Shown piece by piece: positions 44,195-53,466 of a stretch of 54,023 nucleotides of DNA. How positions within the stretch are numbered: the stretch's first letter is position 1; the number at the start of each line of letters is the position of its first letter. The translations under genes and the position numbers were made by a program. Under the pieces are notes generated by a model. That model was not told the DNA's origin, did no database searches, and saw only the letters and a list, made by a program, of their open reading frames with translations. The DNA comes from an uncultured Prevotellaceae bacterium (GTDB taxonomy: Bacteria; Bacteroidota; Bacteroidia; Bacteroidales; Bacteroidaceae): positions 1 through 54,023 of the forward strand of contig ONWA01000033.1 of NCBI GenBank assembly GCA_900321425.1, in the 5' to 3' direction.

Positions 44195-44407
44195 TTATTC
44201 CTCTGCAGAAGCATCCTCAATATCATCCACCAAGTCACCTACTTCCTTGCGGCTGAGCTTGATGTTATGCTTTTTGAGGAAATCCTCTACGGCATCTGTG
44301 ATTTTTACTCGGGTGTCAGCACCCTTTTCTGGGGCCATTAACAGGCCTAAAGCAGCACCTGCGAGGGCGCCACCTAAGAAAGCTCCAATGTAACCTAAAC
44401 TTTTCAT
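44195..44407 (-). CDS. YtxH-like protein
   Basis: A 70-residue protein beginning MKSLGYIGAFLGGALAGAAL, a glycine-rich hydrophobic helix, then LLMAPEKGADTR, the hallmark of YtxH proteins, and an acidic amphipathic tail. Relatives in Firmicutes are stress-induced. The ATG at 44407 is chosen because a longer frame begins upstream of the promoter box. It is first in the leftward trio. Confidence 0.87.
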   Translation of the reverse strand: MKSLGYIGAFLGGALAGAALGLLMAPEKGADTRVKITDAVEDFLKKHNIKLSRKEVGDLVDDIEDASAEE

Positions 44408-44438
44408 ATTGAATATTGTTTGATGTAAATAAGTTGTG

Positions 44439-44468
44439 CAAATATACATTTTTTTTCGCAAAAATCAA
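44439..44468 (-). promoter_or_regulatory. promoter of the YtxH trio
   Basis: On the minus strand TATATTTG (44446-44439) with TTG (44468-44466) 19 bases upstream. It overlaps the divergent SPOR-gene promoter region, so the two may interfere. Confidence 0.65.
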
Positions 44469-44469
44469 G

Positions 44470-44477
44470 TATCTTTG
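44470..44477 (+). promoter_or_regulatory. -7 box upstream of the SPOR gene
   Basis: TATCTTTG matches the consensus but lies about 150 bases before the ATG. A second, weaker box (TAATTTCG, about 44562-44569) is closer and has a TTTG upstream. Either may be used. The leader shows no obvious structure. Confidence 0.4.
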
Positions 44478-44627
44478 CTGTTTTTTTTAGCAAAAAGAAT
44501 AGGATTTACTTCATTTAACAAACTTTATGCACCTTTTTTTCACTCGTTTGCTCAAGATTTTGTAATTTCGCACAGGATTTTGAAACAAGTATTAAACAAT
44601 AGTATCATTTAACACGATCTTTTTAAG

Positions 44628-45113
44628 ATGAAAAAATTAATGGTTTTATGCGCAGGTTTCTGCGTGGCAGTAGCATTTACCAGTTGTAAATCCAATGAGA
44701 GCCTTTACAAGAAGGCTTATGAGAAGGCAAAGGCTCAGGAAGCTGCACAAGCAGCTGCACAGGAGACAGAGACTAATGTCGTAGCTCCTTTGGAAACCAA
44801 GCCTGCTACACAGACTCGTGTGCTCGACAATGCTGATAACGTGACAGTTCGCGAGGAGAAGGTGACACTGGTTAATGGTTCAGGATTGAAGAACTTTAGT
44901 GTTGTTGTGGGTGCTTTCGGTATGCAGTCTAATGCTGAGGGCTTGCAGCAGCGTCTGAAGGCCGCTGGTTACGATGCACAGATTGTGAAGAACGTAGACC
45001 GCAATATGTTCCGTGTGGTTGCCGCTACATTCGACAACAAACTGGATGCTGCTCGCAGCCGTGATGAGTTCCGTGCTCAGTATCCTGATGCATGGCTGTT
45101 GTATAACAAGTAA
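44628..45113 (+). CDS. SPOR-domain lipoprotein
   Basis: A 161-residue lipoprotein with lipobox Cys20 (AFTSC). A helical, Ala/Gln-rich linker (KAYEKAKAQEAAQAAAQETE) leads to a SPOR domain at about 88-160: NFSVVVGAFGMQSNAEGLQQ and MFRVVAATFDNKLDAARSRD. SPOR domains bind denuded peptidoglycan at the division septum, so it likely acts in the periplasm near the cell-division site. It precedes ruvX by eight bases. Confidence 0.93.
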   Translation: MKKLMVLCAGFCVAVAFTSCKSNESLYKKAYEKAKAQEAAQAAAQETETNVVAPLETKPATQTRVLDNADNVTVREEKVTLVNGSGLKNFSVVVGAFGMQSNAEGLQQRLKAAGYDAQIVKNVDRNMFRVVAATFDNKLDAARSRDEFRAQYPDAWLLYNK

Positions 45114-45121
45114 TCAACATC

Positions 45122-45538
45122 TTGGCACGCATCCTCTCCGTAGACTACGGAAAGAAACGTACAGGTATAGCAGTCACCGATCCGTTGCAACTTATTGCTA
45201 ACGGATTGGCGACTGTTTCTACATCAGACTTGTTGCAGTTTCTGCAGGACTACCTGAAGCAAGAGGTAGTAGAGCGTATCGTTATCGGTGAGCCCAAACA
45301 ACCCAACGGGCAGCCCAGCGAAAATATGGCGCGTGTACAGCAGTTTGTGAATCGTTGGCGAAAAGTATGTCCTCATGTACCCATTGAGTATTATGATGAG
45401 CGTTTCACTTCAGTGTTAGCCCATCGGGCGATGCTGGCTGTAGGATTGAGGAAGAAAGCACGACAAGACAAAGCATTGGTAGACGAGATCAGTGCAACGA
45501 TTATATTACAGAGTTATTTAGAGTCAAAACGAAAATGA
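45122..45538 (+). CDS. ruvX: YqgF/RuvX-family RNase H-fold nuclease
   Basis: A 138-residue YqgF/RuvX protein, described as a putative Holliday-junction resolvase and also implicated in 16S rRNA 5'-end maturation. [16 protein letters not shown] carries the first catalytic Asp, [11 protein letters not shown] the conserved Glu, YYDERFTS the loop Glu, and [17 protein letters not shown] the last Asp. No ATG fits, so the start is the TTG at 45122. Its stop overlaps the def start by four bases. Confidence 0.93.
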   Translation: MARILSVDYGKKRTGIAVTDPLQLIANGLATVSTSDLLQFLQDYLKQEVVERIVIGEPKQPNGQPSENMARVQQFVNRWRKVCPHVPIEYYDERFTSVLAHRAMLAVGLRKKARQDKALVDEISATIILQSYLESKRK

Positions 45539-46095
45539 TATTACCTATTTATATTTATGGACAACCCGTATTAAGAAAGGTGGCAGAGGATATCACTCCC
45601 GATTATCCCGGATTGAAAGAGTTGATTCAGGATATGTGGGAGACACTGGCAGCGTCTGAAGGCATTGGTTTGGCTGCCCCTCAGATAGGAAAGGCTATCC
45701 GACTGTCGGTGATCGACCTTGATCTGCTCTCTGAAGATATGCCGGAGTATAAAGGGTTCCGACGGGCGTTTATTAATCCGCATATTATTGAGTATGACGA
45801 AGAGCATACGGACACCTCGGAAGAGGGTTGTCTGTCTTTGCCATCTATCCATGAAAAAGTGGAGCGTCCAACACGTATTCGCGTGAAGTGGATGGATGAA
45901 ACGTTTCAGGAGCATGACGAATGGATAGAGGGCTATCTGGCCAGAGTCATGCAGCATGAGTTTGACCACCTTGACGGTAAGATGTTCATCGACCATATCA
46001 ATGCGTTGCGCAAACAGTTGATCAAAAGCAAACTTAAAGCGCTCACGGTAGGACGCTATCGCTGTGGATACAAGACGAAACCCGTCAGACATTGA
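45535..46095 (+). CDS. def: peptide deformylase
   Basis: Removes the formyl group from nascent proteins. 186 residues. All three motifs are intact: [17 protein letters not shown] with the metal-binding Cys, and QHEFDHLDG with the two His and catalytic Glu. The C-terminus is basic ([20 protein letters not shown]). ATGA overlap with ruvX suggests translational coupling. Confidence 0.97.
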   Translation: MILPIYIYGQPVLRKVAEDITPDYPGLKELIQDMWETLAASEGIGLAAPQIGKAIRLSVIDLDLLSEDMPEYKGFRRAFINPHIIEYDEEHTDTSEEGCLSLPSIHEKVERPTRIRVKWMDETFQEHDEWIEGYLARVMQHEFDHLDGKMFIDHINALRKQLIKSKLKALTVGRYRCGYKTKPVRH

Positions 46096-46114
46096 TTGTT
46101 GACATTGACCATAA

Positions 46115-46214
46115 CCATTGACCATTGATGTTTAGGTTTGATAGGCTTTCTGTGGCATTTCGAGTTGTATTGCTGTGCCTGACATGGCAATGCATTGCGC
46201 TCAATGGTCAGTGG
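46115..46214 (+). promoter_or_regulatory. long-range hairpin covering the start of the TPR gene
   Basis: CCATTGACCATTGA (46115-46128) pairs with TCAATGGTCAGTGG (46201-46214): 13 Watson-Crick pairs and one G-U. The left arm ends on the A of the ATG and is the last part of a degenerate 7-base repeat (about ATTGACC) that fills 46092-46128. The right arm is in the signal-peptide codons. The fold would bury the start codon region. Confidence 0.5.
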
Positions 46215-48128
46215 TCAACGTGCTATGCACAGTTTAATACCGATCGTTTAGTGATGGTGGGACGCTCTGCCCTCTATTATGAGGATTATGTGCTCTCTAT
46301 CCAATATTTCAATCAGGCTATTAATGCCAAACCATATCTTTACGAACCGTGGTTTTTCAGGGGCGTCGCCAAATACTATCTGGACGATTACTCTGGAGCC
46401 GAAAGTGACTGTACGGAGGCAATGCGTCGTAATCCTTATGTGATCAGTGTATATGAATTGCGAGGACTCTGTAGAATCCGTCAGAAAAAATTTCAGGAAG
46501 CAATTGAAGATTATACAAAAGCTCTGAAGTACGATCCTGAAAATCAGGGACTTTGGCATAACCGTGTGCTCTGTCATATCCAAAACAAAAGTTATGATCA
46601 GGCACAGCTTGAGTTGGATACGATGCTTACCCGATGGAGCCGTTATGCTCGCGGATACGCCATGCGGGCGGAAGTCTATCTGATGCAGAAAGATACGACG
46701 AAGGCTCTATCCTCCTTGGATAAGAGTATAGAGATTGATCCTTATGACGGAGGAATATGGGCAGAACGTGCGATGGTGAGTATGGCAAGAAAGCAATGGA
46801 AGGAATCAGAAGATGACCTTAATCACGCTGTGCGCTTGATGCCGAAACATGCAGGAAACTATATCAATAGGGCACTGGCGCGAGTCAACCAGAATAATCT
46901 CCGGGGAGCAATGGCTGACTATGATATGGCTCTTGATCTCGACCCTCATAATTTTTTGGGACATTATAACCGAGGGCTGCTTCGGGCGCAGGTAGGTGAT
47001 GACAACCGGGGTATTCAGGATTTTAACTTTGTGTTGGAACTGGAACCCAATAATCTGATGGCTCTCTTCAATCGTGCCCTGCTGTTGGAGCAGACAGGAA
47101 ATTTGCGAGGGGCTATCCGTGATTATTCGAAGGTGATTGCGGAGTTCCCTAACTTTTGGTTTGGCTTACAGCATCGAGCCTCTTGTTATCGTAAGCTGGG
47201 GATGACTCGTCAGGCAGAACTCGACGAGTTTCGTGTGCTGAAGGCACAACTTGATAAACGCTATGGTAGGCAACCCCGTCTGTCAAAACAACAACTCCGT
47301 AAAAAGAGCGATATCGATCCAGAAAAATACAATCAACTGGTAGTCGCGGACGAACAAGAGGTGGAGCACGAGTATAAGAGCAATTACCGAGGTAGGGTTC
47401 AGAACAGAAAAGTTGAAGAGCACCTGATGCCGATGTACGAACTCTCCATGGAGCGTAATCGTCGCGAGGTGAAGGTAGATCTTCCTTATGACCGTCAGGT
47501 GGAAGAGATGAACCGTCAGAAAGGGTTGCCTACACTTTATGTCAACGCTGGTCAGCAGACACTCTCAGAGTCGCAGTTTACCCATTATTTCAGTTATATC
47601 GACTCCCTGACCGTTGCCATTAATCGCACGAAGACGACTCGTGACGTTCATCCTCTGTTAATCAGACGAGCCATTGCCTACGGTATGATACAAAATTACG
47701 AGAGCGCTATCGACGATTTGTCGTCTTATATCTATAGCGACAGTACCTCGGCTATCGCCTATTGGCAGCGAGCTGTATATCAGTCGAAGGCAAATGCTTT
47801 CCATGCTTCGGAAGGTACGGATGTGTCGATGAAAAAAGCAAATGTGATTGCAGACCTGAGTGAGGCTATCAAGTACAATCCTAAGAGTCCGTATCTTTAT
47901 TATAATCGAGGAAACAGTTATGCTGAGCGAAAAGATTATAAGCATGCTGTCGATGACTATACCCAGGCAATAGCATTGGATGCTCATCTCGCAGAAGCCT
48001 ATTATAATCGAGGATTGATGTTGGTCCGTCTGAAAAAGGTGGATGAAGCCATTGCCAATTTTAGTAAAGCAGGCGAATTAGGACTCTATCAGGCCTATAG
48101 CGTGATAAAGAAGTATCGTGAGAAGTAG
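46128..48128 (+). CDS. secreted tetratricopeptide-repeat protein
   Basis: A 666-residue protein with a signal-like hydrophobic start (about 9-27) cut near CYAQ. TPR motifs fill 40-365 (YVLSIQYFNQAINAKPYLYE, FQEAIEDYTKALKYDP, LRGAMADYDMALDLDPHNFL, LRGAIRDYSKVIAEFPNFWF). A charged linker (365-480) follows, and more TPRs lie near the C-terminus (YKHAVDDYTQAIALDAHLAE, VDEAIANFSKAGEL). Such proteins act as scaffolds in the periplasm or outer membrane. The ATG at 46128 is preferred over the preceding TTG. It lies 32 bases after def; the gap is a short repeat rather than a promoter. Confidence 0.88.
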   Translation: MFRFDRLSVAFRVVLLCLTWQCIALNGQWSTCYAQFNTDRLVMVGRSALYYEDYVLSIQYFNQAINAKPYLYEPWFFRGVAKYYLDDYSGAESDCTEAMRRNPYVISVYELRGLCRIRQKKFQEAIEDYTKALKYDPENQGLWHNRVLCHIQNKSYDQAQLELDTMLTRWSRYARGYAMRAEVYLMQKDTTKALSSLDKSIEIDPYDGGIWAERAMVSMARKQWKESEDDLNHAVRLMPKHAGNYINRALARVNQNNLRGAMADYDMALDLDPHNFLGHYNRGLLRAQVGDDNRGIQDFNFVLELEPNNLMALFNRALLLEQTGNLRGAIRDYSKVIAEFPNFWFGLQHRASCYRKLGMTRQAELDEFRVLKAQLDKRYGRQPRLSKQQLRKKSDIDPEKYNQLVVADEQEVEHEYKSNYRGRVQNRKVEEHLMPMYELSMERNRREVKVDLPYDRQVEEMNRQKGLPTLYVNAGQQTLSESQFTHYFSYIDSLTVAINRTKTTRDVHPLLIRRAIAYGMIQNYESAIDDLSSYIYSDSTSAIAYWQRAVYQSKANAFHASEGTDVSMKKANVIADLSEAIKYNPKSPYLYYNRGNSYAERKDYKHAVDDYTQAIALDAHLAEAYYNRGLMLVRLKKVDEAIANFSKAGELGLYQAYSVIKKYREK

Positions 48129-48188
48129 GAAAAATGGAAAGTAGGAGAAAAAACTTTGATTTTCATCCGTTATCCTTAATTTTTTTAC

Positions 48189-48196
48189 TACCTTTG
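48189..48196 (+). promoter_or_regulatory. -7 box of thrS
   Basis: TACCTTTG matches the consensus; no TTG at the right distance. The leader would be about 26 nt, too short for a T-box or similar control. Confidence 0.5.
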
Positions 48197-48228
48197 TGCC
48201 CGTAAATTTTTAAACATATATTGTAGAT

Positions 48229-50172
48229 ATGATCAACATTACTTTTCCAGACGGATCTGTTCGCTCGTATGAGCAGGGCGTGACTGGACTTCAGATTGCC
48301 GAGAGCATCTCACCAGCCTTGGCTCGTAGCGTGTTAGCTTGCGCTGTAAATGGTGAGACAGTAGAGTTAAACCGTCCTATCAATGAGGATGCTAAATTTC
48401 AGTTGTATAAATGGGAAGACGAAGAGGGTAAGCATACTTTCTGGCATACTTCTGCCCACTTGCTCGCTGAGGCATTACAGGAGTTGTATCCTGGCATTCA
48501 GTTTGGTTTCGGTCCTGCGGTGGAGAATGGTTTCTTCTATGACGTACTTTTGAAAGATGGTGAGTCTATCAAGGAGAGCGACTTCCCTAAGATTGAGGCA
48601 AAAATGAAGGAGTTGGCTTCCAAGAAGGAGCCTGTTGTCCGTAAGGAGGTGGCTAAGGCTGATGCCCTCAAGGCATTTGCCGCTGACGGCCAGACTTATA
48701 AATGCGAGCATATAGAGCAAGACTTGGAGGATGGCTCCATCACCACTTATACGCAAGGTGCCTTTACCGATTTGTGTCGTGGTCCGCACCTTGTTGATAC
48801 AGGTGAGATTAAGGCCATCAAACTGACGAGTGTTGCTGGCGCATTCTGGCGTGGTGATGCCACTCGTGAGCAGATGCAGCGTCTGTATGGTATTTCCTTC
48901 CCTAAGAAGAAGATGCTCGACGAGTATCTCGTGATGCTTGAGGAGGCTAAGAAACGCGACCATCGTAAGATTGGTAAGGAGATGGAGCTCTTTATGTTCT
49001 CTGACAAGGTGGGTAAAGGACTGCCAATCTGGTTGCCAAAGGGTACTGAACTCCGTTTGCGTCTTCAGGATCACTTGCGTAAGGTACAGAAGCGTTTCGG
49101 CTATCAGGAGGTCATCACTCCGCATATCGGTTCGAAGAACCTTTATGTAACCTCTGGTCACTATGCTCACTATGGCAAGGACTCGTTTCAGCCTATCCAT
49201 ACTCCAGAGGAGGATGAAGAGTATATGTTGAAGCCGATGAACTGTCCTCACCACTGCGAAATCTTCGCTTGGAAACCCCGTTCGTATCGTGACCTACCTC
49301 TGCGTATTGCAGAATTTGGTACTGTTTACCGTTACGAGCAGAGTGGTGAGTTGCATGGACTCACACGTGTACGCTCCTTTACTCAGGATGATGCCCACCT
49401 GTTCTGTCGTCCTGACCAAGTGAAGCAGGAGTTCCTGAATGTGATGGATATTATCAATATCGTGCTTAGCGCTTTCGGCTTCGATTTCGAGGCTCAGATA
49501 TCATTGCGTGATCCTAACGACCATGATAAATATGTAGGAACAGATGAAGACTGGGCACTGGCTGAGAAGGCTATTGTTGAGGCTTGTCAGGAAAAGGGCT
49601 TGCCCGCCAAGGTGGAATATGGCGAGGCTGCTTTCTATGGGCCTAAACTCGACTTTATGATTAAGGATGCTATCGGTCGTCGCTGGCAGTTGGGAACCAT
49701 TCAAGTAGACTATAATCTGCCTAAGCGTTTCCAGTTGGAGTATACTGATGAGGACAATACAAAGAAAACTCCAGTGATGATTCACCGTGCACCATTTGGT
49801 AGTATGGAGCGCTTCTGTGCAGTGCTGATTGAGCATACTAGCGGACACTTCCCCTTGTGGCTGACTCCTGATCAGGTAGCTATCCTCCCACTATCGGAGA
49901 AGTACAACGACTATGCCCAGGAAGTGGCTAAGGAGTTTGATCTTCAGGGCGTGCGTGCAACCATTGACCTGCGAAACGAGAAACTGGGACGTAAGATTCG
50001 TGACAACGAGCTGAAGCGTATTCCTTATATGGTTATCGTTGGAGAGAAAGAACAGGCCGACAGAACAGTAGCTGTCCGTCCACAGGGTGGTGGAGAGCAG
50101 AGTATTATGACCATCGCAGAATTCACTAAGAAGGTGAACGATGAGGTGGCTGAAATGACAAAGAATTTCTAA
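48229..50172 (+). CDS. thrS: threonine-tRNA ligase
   Basis: Charges tRNA-Thr. 647 residues. An N-terminal TGS domain (1-62) precedes an editing domain with [11 protein letters not shown] and a later LCRGPHL segment, a class II catalytic core with [31 protein letters not shown] (zinc-binding Cys and His), [20 protein letters not shown] (motif 2) and [20 protein letters not shown] (motif 3), and an anticodon-binding domain at about 540-640. It leads the conserved thrS-infC-rpmI-rplT order. Confidence 0.98.
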   Translation: MINITFPDGSVRSYEQGVTGLQIAESISPALARSVLACAVNGETVELNRPINEDAKFQLYKWEDEEGKHTFWHTSAHLLAEALQELYPGIQFGFGPAVENGFFYDVLLKDGESIKESDFPKIEAKMKELASKKEPVVRKEVAKADALKAFAADGQTYKCEHIEQDLEDGSITTYTQGAFTDLCRGPHLVDTGEIKAIKLTSVAGAFWRGDATREQMQRLYGISFPKKKMLDEYLVMLEEAKKRDHRKIGKEMELFMFSDKVGKGLPIWLPKGTELRLRLQDHLRKVQKRFGYQEVITPHIGSKNLYVTSGHYAHYGKDSFQPIHTPEEDEEYMLKPMNCPHHCEIFAWKPRSYRDLPLRIAEFGTVYRYEQSGELHGLTRVRSFTQDDAHLFCRPDQVKQEFLNVMDIINIVLSAFGFDFEAQISLRDPNDHDKYVGTDEDWALAEKAIVEACQEKGLPAKVEYGEAAFYGPKLDFMIKDAIGRRWQLGTIQVDYNLPKRFQLEYTDEDNTKKTPVMIHRAPFGSMERFCAVLIEHTSGHFPLWLTPDQVAILPLSEKYNDYAQEVAKEFDLQGVRATIDLRNEKLGRKIRDNELKRIPYMVIVGEKEQADRTVAVRPQGGGEQSIMTIAEFTKKVNDEVAEMTKNF

Positions 50173-50180
50173 TCTATAAG

Positions 50181-50235
50181 GGGCGAAGAGTTAATAAATT
50201 GTAAAAACAGACAAATTTCCCTTAATTCTTCGCCC
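50181..50235 (+). terminator. hairpin between thrS and infC
   Basis: GGGCGAAGA (50181-50189) pairs perfectly with TCTTCGCCC (50227-50235); TTAA with TTAA extends it. The loop is about 30 nt, and TTAATAATTAATT follows rather than a clean T run. It may be a weak terminator or attenuator; it ends 20 bases before the infC -7 box. Confidence 0.5.
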
Positions 50236-50254
50236 TTAATAATTAATTATGTAG

Positions 50255-50262
50255 TACCTTTG
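50255..50262 (+). promoter_or_regulatory. -7 box of infC-rpmI-rplT
   Basis: TACCTTTG, with no TTG at -33. It would start transcription near 50269 and allow ribosomal-protein expression apart from thrS. Confidence 0.5.
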
Positions 50263-50285
50263 CAGCCGATTTTCAAAAATAGTAG

Positions 50286-50975
50286 ATGAAGAATGACAAT
50301 ATGAAGAACCAGTACCGTATCAACGAACAGATACGTGTACGTGAGGTCCGTCTCGTAGGTGATGACGGCTCCATGGTTGTGCCTACCCGTGAGGCGCTGG
50401 ATATGGCGCGAGATCAGGGCGTGGATCTGGTGGAGATTTCTCCAAATGCCAATCCACCGGTATGTCGACTCATCGACTATTCCAAATTCCTTTATCAGCA
50501 GAAAAAACGCCAGAAAGAAATGAAGGCTAAGCAGGTGAAGGTGGAGGTGAAGGAAATCCGTTTCGGCCCTCAGACTGACGAGCACGACTATCAGTTTAAG
50601 CTGAAGCACGCTAAGGAGTTCCTCGAGGAAGGCAATAAGGTGCGTGCCTACGTGTTCTTCCGCGGACGCTCTATCCTGTTTAAGGAGCAAGGAGAAGTGT
50701 TGCTGTTGCGTTTTGCCAATGATCTGGAGGAGTATGGTAAGGTGGAGCATATGCCTTCGCTGGAAGGAAAGAAAATGTTCCTCTATCTTGCACCGAAAAA
50801 GGCAGGCTCTCAGAAAAAAAGCCAACAGGCGAGAGATCGTGAGGCTGCTGCTCAGGAGGCTAAGGCTGCAGAGAAGGAGCAAGAAACTGCGATGCCAGCA
50901 AATGGCGGGATGTTCGCTAACGCAAAGATTAGTGCCGATGCCCTAAAGAAATTGACAGAGGAGACAGAAGATTAA
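50286..50975 (+). CDS. infC: translation initiation factor IF-3
   Basis: Binds the 30S subunit and checks initiator tRNA and start codons. 229 residues against about 180 in E. coli. The N-domain ([20 protein letters not shown]), linker and C-domain ([39 protein letters not shown]) are normal. The extra 45-50 residues form a charged Ala/Glu/Lys-rich tail ([20 protein letters not shown]) ending in [11 protein letters not shown]. The start is an ordinary ATG, unlike the AUU of E. coli infC. A leader of about 17 nt is predicted. Confidence 0.97.
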   Translation: MKNDNMKNQYRINEQIRVREVRLVGDDGSMVVPTREALDMARDQGVDLVEISPNANPPVCRLIDYSKFLYQQKKRQKEMKAKQVKVEVKEIRFGPQTDEHDYQFKLKHAKEFLEEGNKVRAYVFFRGRSILFKEQGEVLLLRFANDLEEYGKVEHMPSLEGKKMFLYLAPKKAGSQKKSQQARDREAAAQEAKAAEKEQETAMPANGGMFANAKISADALKKLTEETED

Positions 50976-50997
50976 AAAAAAGGTGCGCTGCGCCCGG

Positions 50998-51020
50998 TAT
51001 ATGCGTTGCCACCGTATATA
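50998..51020 (+). promoter_or_regulatory. hairpin in the infC-rpmI gap, possible ribosomal-protein leader
   Basis: TATATGCG (50998-51005) pairs with CGTATATA (51013-51020), eight pairs with one G-U, around a 7-base loop, 24 bases before rpmI. Its place suits L20-type feedback control, but it does not visibly resemble a known L20 leader. Confidence 0.35.
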
Positions 51021-51044
51021 ATAACAATTTAAAATCATAAAAAA

Positions 51045-51242
51045 ATGCCAAAAGTAAAGACAAACTCCGGTGCAAAGAAGAGATTCACATTCACCGGTAC
51101 AGGTAAGATTAAGAGACGTCACGCTTACCACAGCCACATTCTGACGAAGAAAACCAAGAAACAGAAGCGTAACTTGGTAGGTACTACACTTGTAGATCGT
51201 TCAAACTTGAAGCAGGTTCGCGACCTGTTGACGCTCCGTTAA
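51045..51242 (+). CDS. rpmI: 50S ribosomal protein bL35
   Basis: A 65-residue basic protein, [20 protein letters not shown] at its start and [20 protein letters not shown] in the middle, the standard bL35 pattern. It lies 69 bases after infC and 32 before rplT. Confidence 0.98.
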   Translation: MPKVKTNSGAKKRFTFTGTGKIKRRHAYHSHILTKKTKKQKRNLVGTTLVDRSNLKQVRDLLTLR

Positions 51243-51274
51243 ACCTATTGTCAAACATTTAAAGTAGAAAAATT

Positions 51275-51622
51275 ATGCCAAGATCAGTAAATCACGTTGC
51301 ATCAAGAGCAAAGCGTAAGAGAATTTTGAAGCTCACTCGTGGCTACTTCGGAGCCCGTAAAAATGTTTGGACAGTAGCCAAGAACACATGGGAGAAGGGT
51401 TTGACCTATGCTTACCGTGACCGTCGTAACAAGAAACGCAACTTCCGTAGTCTGTGGATTCAGCGTATCAACGCTGCTGCACGTATCAACGGAATGAGCT
51501 ATTCTCAGTTGATGGGAGCTCTCAGCAAGGCAGGTATTGAGATTAACCGTAAGGTGCTCGCAGACCTCGCTATCAACAATCCTGAAGCATTCAAGGCTAT
51601 TGTTGAGAAAGTTGCTAAGTAA
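51275..51622 (+). CDS. rplT: 50S ribosomal protein bL20
   Basis: A 115-residue basic protein needed for early 50S assembly. [51 protein letters not shown] and [20 protein letters not shown] match the family along its full length. A strong intrinsic terminator follows. Confidence 0.98.
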   Translation: MPRSVNHVASRAKRKRILKLTRGYFGARKNVWTVAKNTWEKGLTYAYRDRRNKKRNFRSLWIQRINAAARINGMSYSQLMGALSKAGIEINRKVLADLAINNPEAFKAIVEKVAK

Positions 51623-51644
51623 GAAAACAGTATTCACTGTAGAT

Positions 51645-51678
51645 AAGAGCCGCTATCGTCATGATAGTGGCTCTTTTT
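51645..51678 (+). terminator. intrinsic terminator after rplT
   Basis: A 13-bp stem (51645-51657 with 51663-51675, one G-T pair), 5-base loop and a T5 run. It ends only five bases before the first kdsA ATG. Confidence 0.9.
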
Positions 51679-51683
51679 AATCA

Positions 51684-52475
51684 ATGGTATGTATGATGAG
51701 TGATAAACAGTTGTTAGTCATTGCTGGCCCATGTGTTATTGAGTCAGAGGATAATGTGATGCTTATTGCTGGCACGATGAAAGAGATCGCTGCTCGCAAC
51801 GGGATAGATTATTATTTTAAAGCGTCATTTGATAAAGCTAACCGTACGAGTATCTCCTCGTTTAGGGGGCCAGGGATAGATAAAGGGTTGGATATATTGA
51901 GAAAAGTGAAGGAGAAATATGGCTTGAGGATTTGCACGGATATCCATGAACCCTGGCAAGCAGCTAAGGTGGCAGATGTGGTGGATATCATCCAGATTCC
52001 TGCTTTTTTGTGCAGACAAACAGACCTTCTTGTTGCGGCAGCTAAAACGGGGAAGCTATTGAATATCAAGAAAGCTCAGTTTTTGGCTCCATGGGATATG
52101 ACTCATGTAGTTCGTAAGGTGGAAGAAACTGGTAATAAGCATATCATGCTGTGTGAGAGAGGAACTATGTTTGGCTATAATACCCTTGTCGTCGATATGA
52201 CAAGCATCTGCGAAATGAAAAAACTGGGCTACCCAGTAGTGATGGATGCCACTCATAGCGTTCAGAAACCAGGTGGTCAAGGATGTACTACAGGAGGTTG
52301 TCGTGAGTATGTAGAACCACTGGCGAAAGCTGCGATTGCTGCAGGTGCTGATGCCTTGTTCTTTGAAGTACATCCCGATCCCGATCATGCACTCTCTGAT
52401 GGTCCCAATATGGTGAAACTGTCAGAGTTTGAAAGTATGTTGCAAAGAATCTTGAAAATATATCATAATCGATAG
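51684..52475 (+). CDS. kdsA: 3-deoxy-8-phosphooctulonate synthase
   Basis: Condenses arabinose 5-phosphate with phosphoenolpyruvate to Kdo-8-phosphate for lipopolysaccharide. Up to 263 residues. Family marks are [80 protein letters not shown] and [18 protein letters not shown]. The start may be the ATG at 51684, 51693 or 51696. I see no promoter box between the rplT terminator and the start, so expression may rely on readthrough. It forms a pair with kdsD 13 bases on. Confidence 0.96.
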   Translation: MVCMMSDKQLLVIAGPCVIESEDNVMLIAGTMKEIAARNGIDYYFKASFDKANRTSISSFRGPGIDKGLDILRKVKEKYGLRICTDIHEPWQAAKVADVVDIIQIPAFLCRQTDLLVAAAKTGKLLNIKKAQFLAPWDMTHVVRKVEETGNKHIMLCERGTMFGYNTLVVDMTSICEMKKLGYPVVMDATHSVQKPGGQGCTTGGCREYVEPLAKAAIAAGADALFFEVHPDPDHALSDGPNMVKLSEFESMLQRILKIYHNR

Positions 52476-52488
52476 TATATATTCCAAT

Positions 52489-53466
52489 ATGGATAATCAT
52501 CAAATCATAGAAGAAGGACGCCGTGTCTTTAATACGGAAATAACGGCTCTGCAGAAAACACGTGATGCGCTGAATGAGACATTTGCTACTATTATACAGG
52601 AATTCTCCAAGTGTAAAGGTAAAATTATAGTGACTGGCATGGGTAAGCCCGGTCATATAGCAACTAAAATAGCAGCCTCTTTGTCAAGCCTGGGGACTCC
52701 TTCCTTCTGTCTGCATCCGGCAGAGGCCATGCATGGCGATTTGGGAATGGTTACCAGTCAGGATGTGGTCTTCGCTATCAGCTATAGTGGGGAGAGTGAT
52801 GAGATTGTACGAATATTGCCTTATTTCAAACTCATTGGAGCTAAAGTCATCGCATTAACGGGCAATCCGGACTCTACGTTGGCAAAAGCAGCCGATATTT
52901 CTGAGGTATTTCCCAAATTCGATGAGGCATGTGCGCTTGGTCTTGCCCCTACGTCGAGTACGACAGTGGAGTTGTGCTATGGTGATGCTTTAGCGGTAGT
53001 ATGTAGCATCATGGCAGGTTTTCGTGACGAGAATTATGCACGGATTCACCCTGCTGGTTCTTTGGGAAAGAAACTGATATATAAGGTATCTGATATCATG
53101 GTCGCTGGAGAAGACAATGCTGTCGTACAAGAAGGAACGTCCATGAAGGATACGATTATCGAAATCAGTAAAAAGGGATTAGGAATGGTGTCTGTTGTGG
53201 ATGAATACCAGCATTTAAGGGGGATTGTAACTAATGGAGATTTACGAAGACAACTTGACGAAGGGGTGGATATCTATGCCCTTCGTGTCGAGGATGTGAT
53301 GACCAAGAGACCTATCGTTATCAATAGTGAGCAACTGGCAGTAGAGGCATTGAATCTCATGAAAGAGCGAATGATTAACAGTCTTCCTGTGATTGATCGT
53401 CAAGACAGACTGATTGGCACCATTCGCTGGCAAGATATACTACATGCTGGTATTGTCGCTATGTAG
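52489..53466 (+). CDS. kdsD: D-arabinose-5-phosphate isomerase
   Basis: Makes arabinose 5-phosphate from ribulose 5-phosphate, the substrate of KdsA, and links to rpe (3176), which uses the same ketose. 325 residues of the KpsF/GutQ family. A SIS domain spans about 30-180, with IIVTGMGKPGHIATKIAASL, LHPAEAMHGDLGMV, AISYSGESDEIVRILPYFK and LAPTSSTTVELCYGDALAVV. Two CBS domains follow (about 205-325: VQEGTSMKDTIIEISKKGLG, VMTKRPIVINSEQLAVEALN). Its end overlaps the convergent gene by eight bases. Confidence 0.95.
   Translation: MDNHQIIEEGRRVFNTEITALQKTRDALNETFATIIQEFSKCKGKIIVTGMGKPGHIATKIAASLSSLGTPSFCLHPAEAMHGDLGMVTSQDVVFAISYSGESDEIVRILPYFKLIGAKVIALTGNPDSTLAKAADISEVFPKFDEACALGLAPTSSTTVELCYGDALAVVCSIMAGFRDENYARIHPAGSLGKKLIYKVSDIMVAGEDNAVVQEGTSMKDTIIEISKKGLGMVSVVDEYQHLRGIVTNGDLRRQLDEGVDIYALRVEDVMTKRPIVINSEQLAVEALNLMKERMINSLPVIDRQDRLIGTIRWQDILHAGIVAM

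Noticed and set aside
48475-49254. 259-codon open frame antisense to thrS
   Set aside because: It is a shadow of a strongly conserved gene; no promoter or protein-like features. The same holds for long antisense frames in rny, mutA, mutB and pgk.
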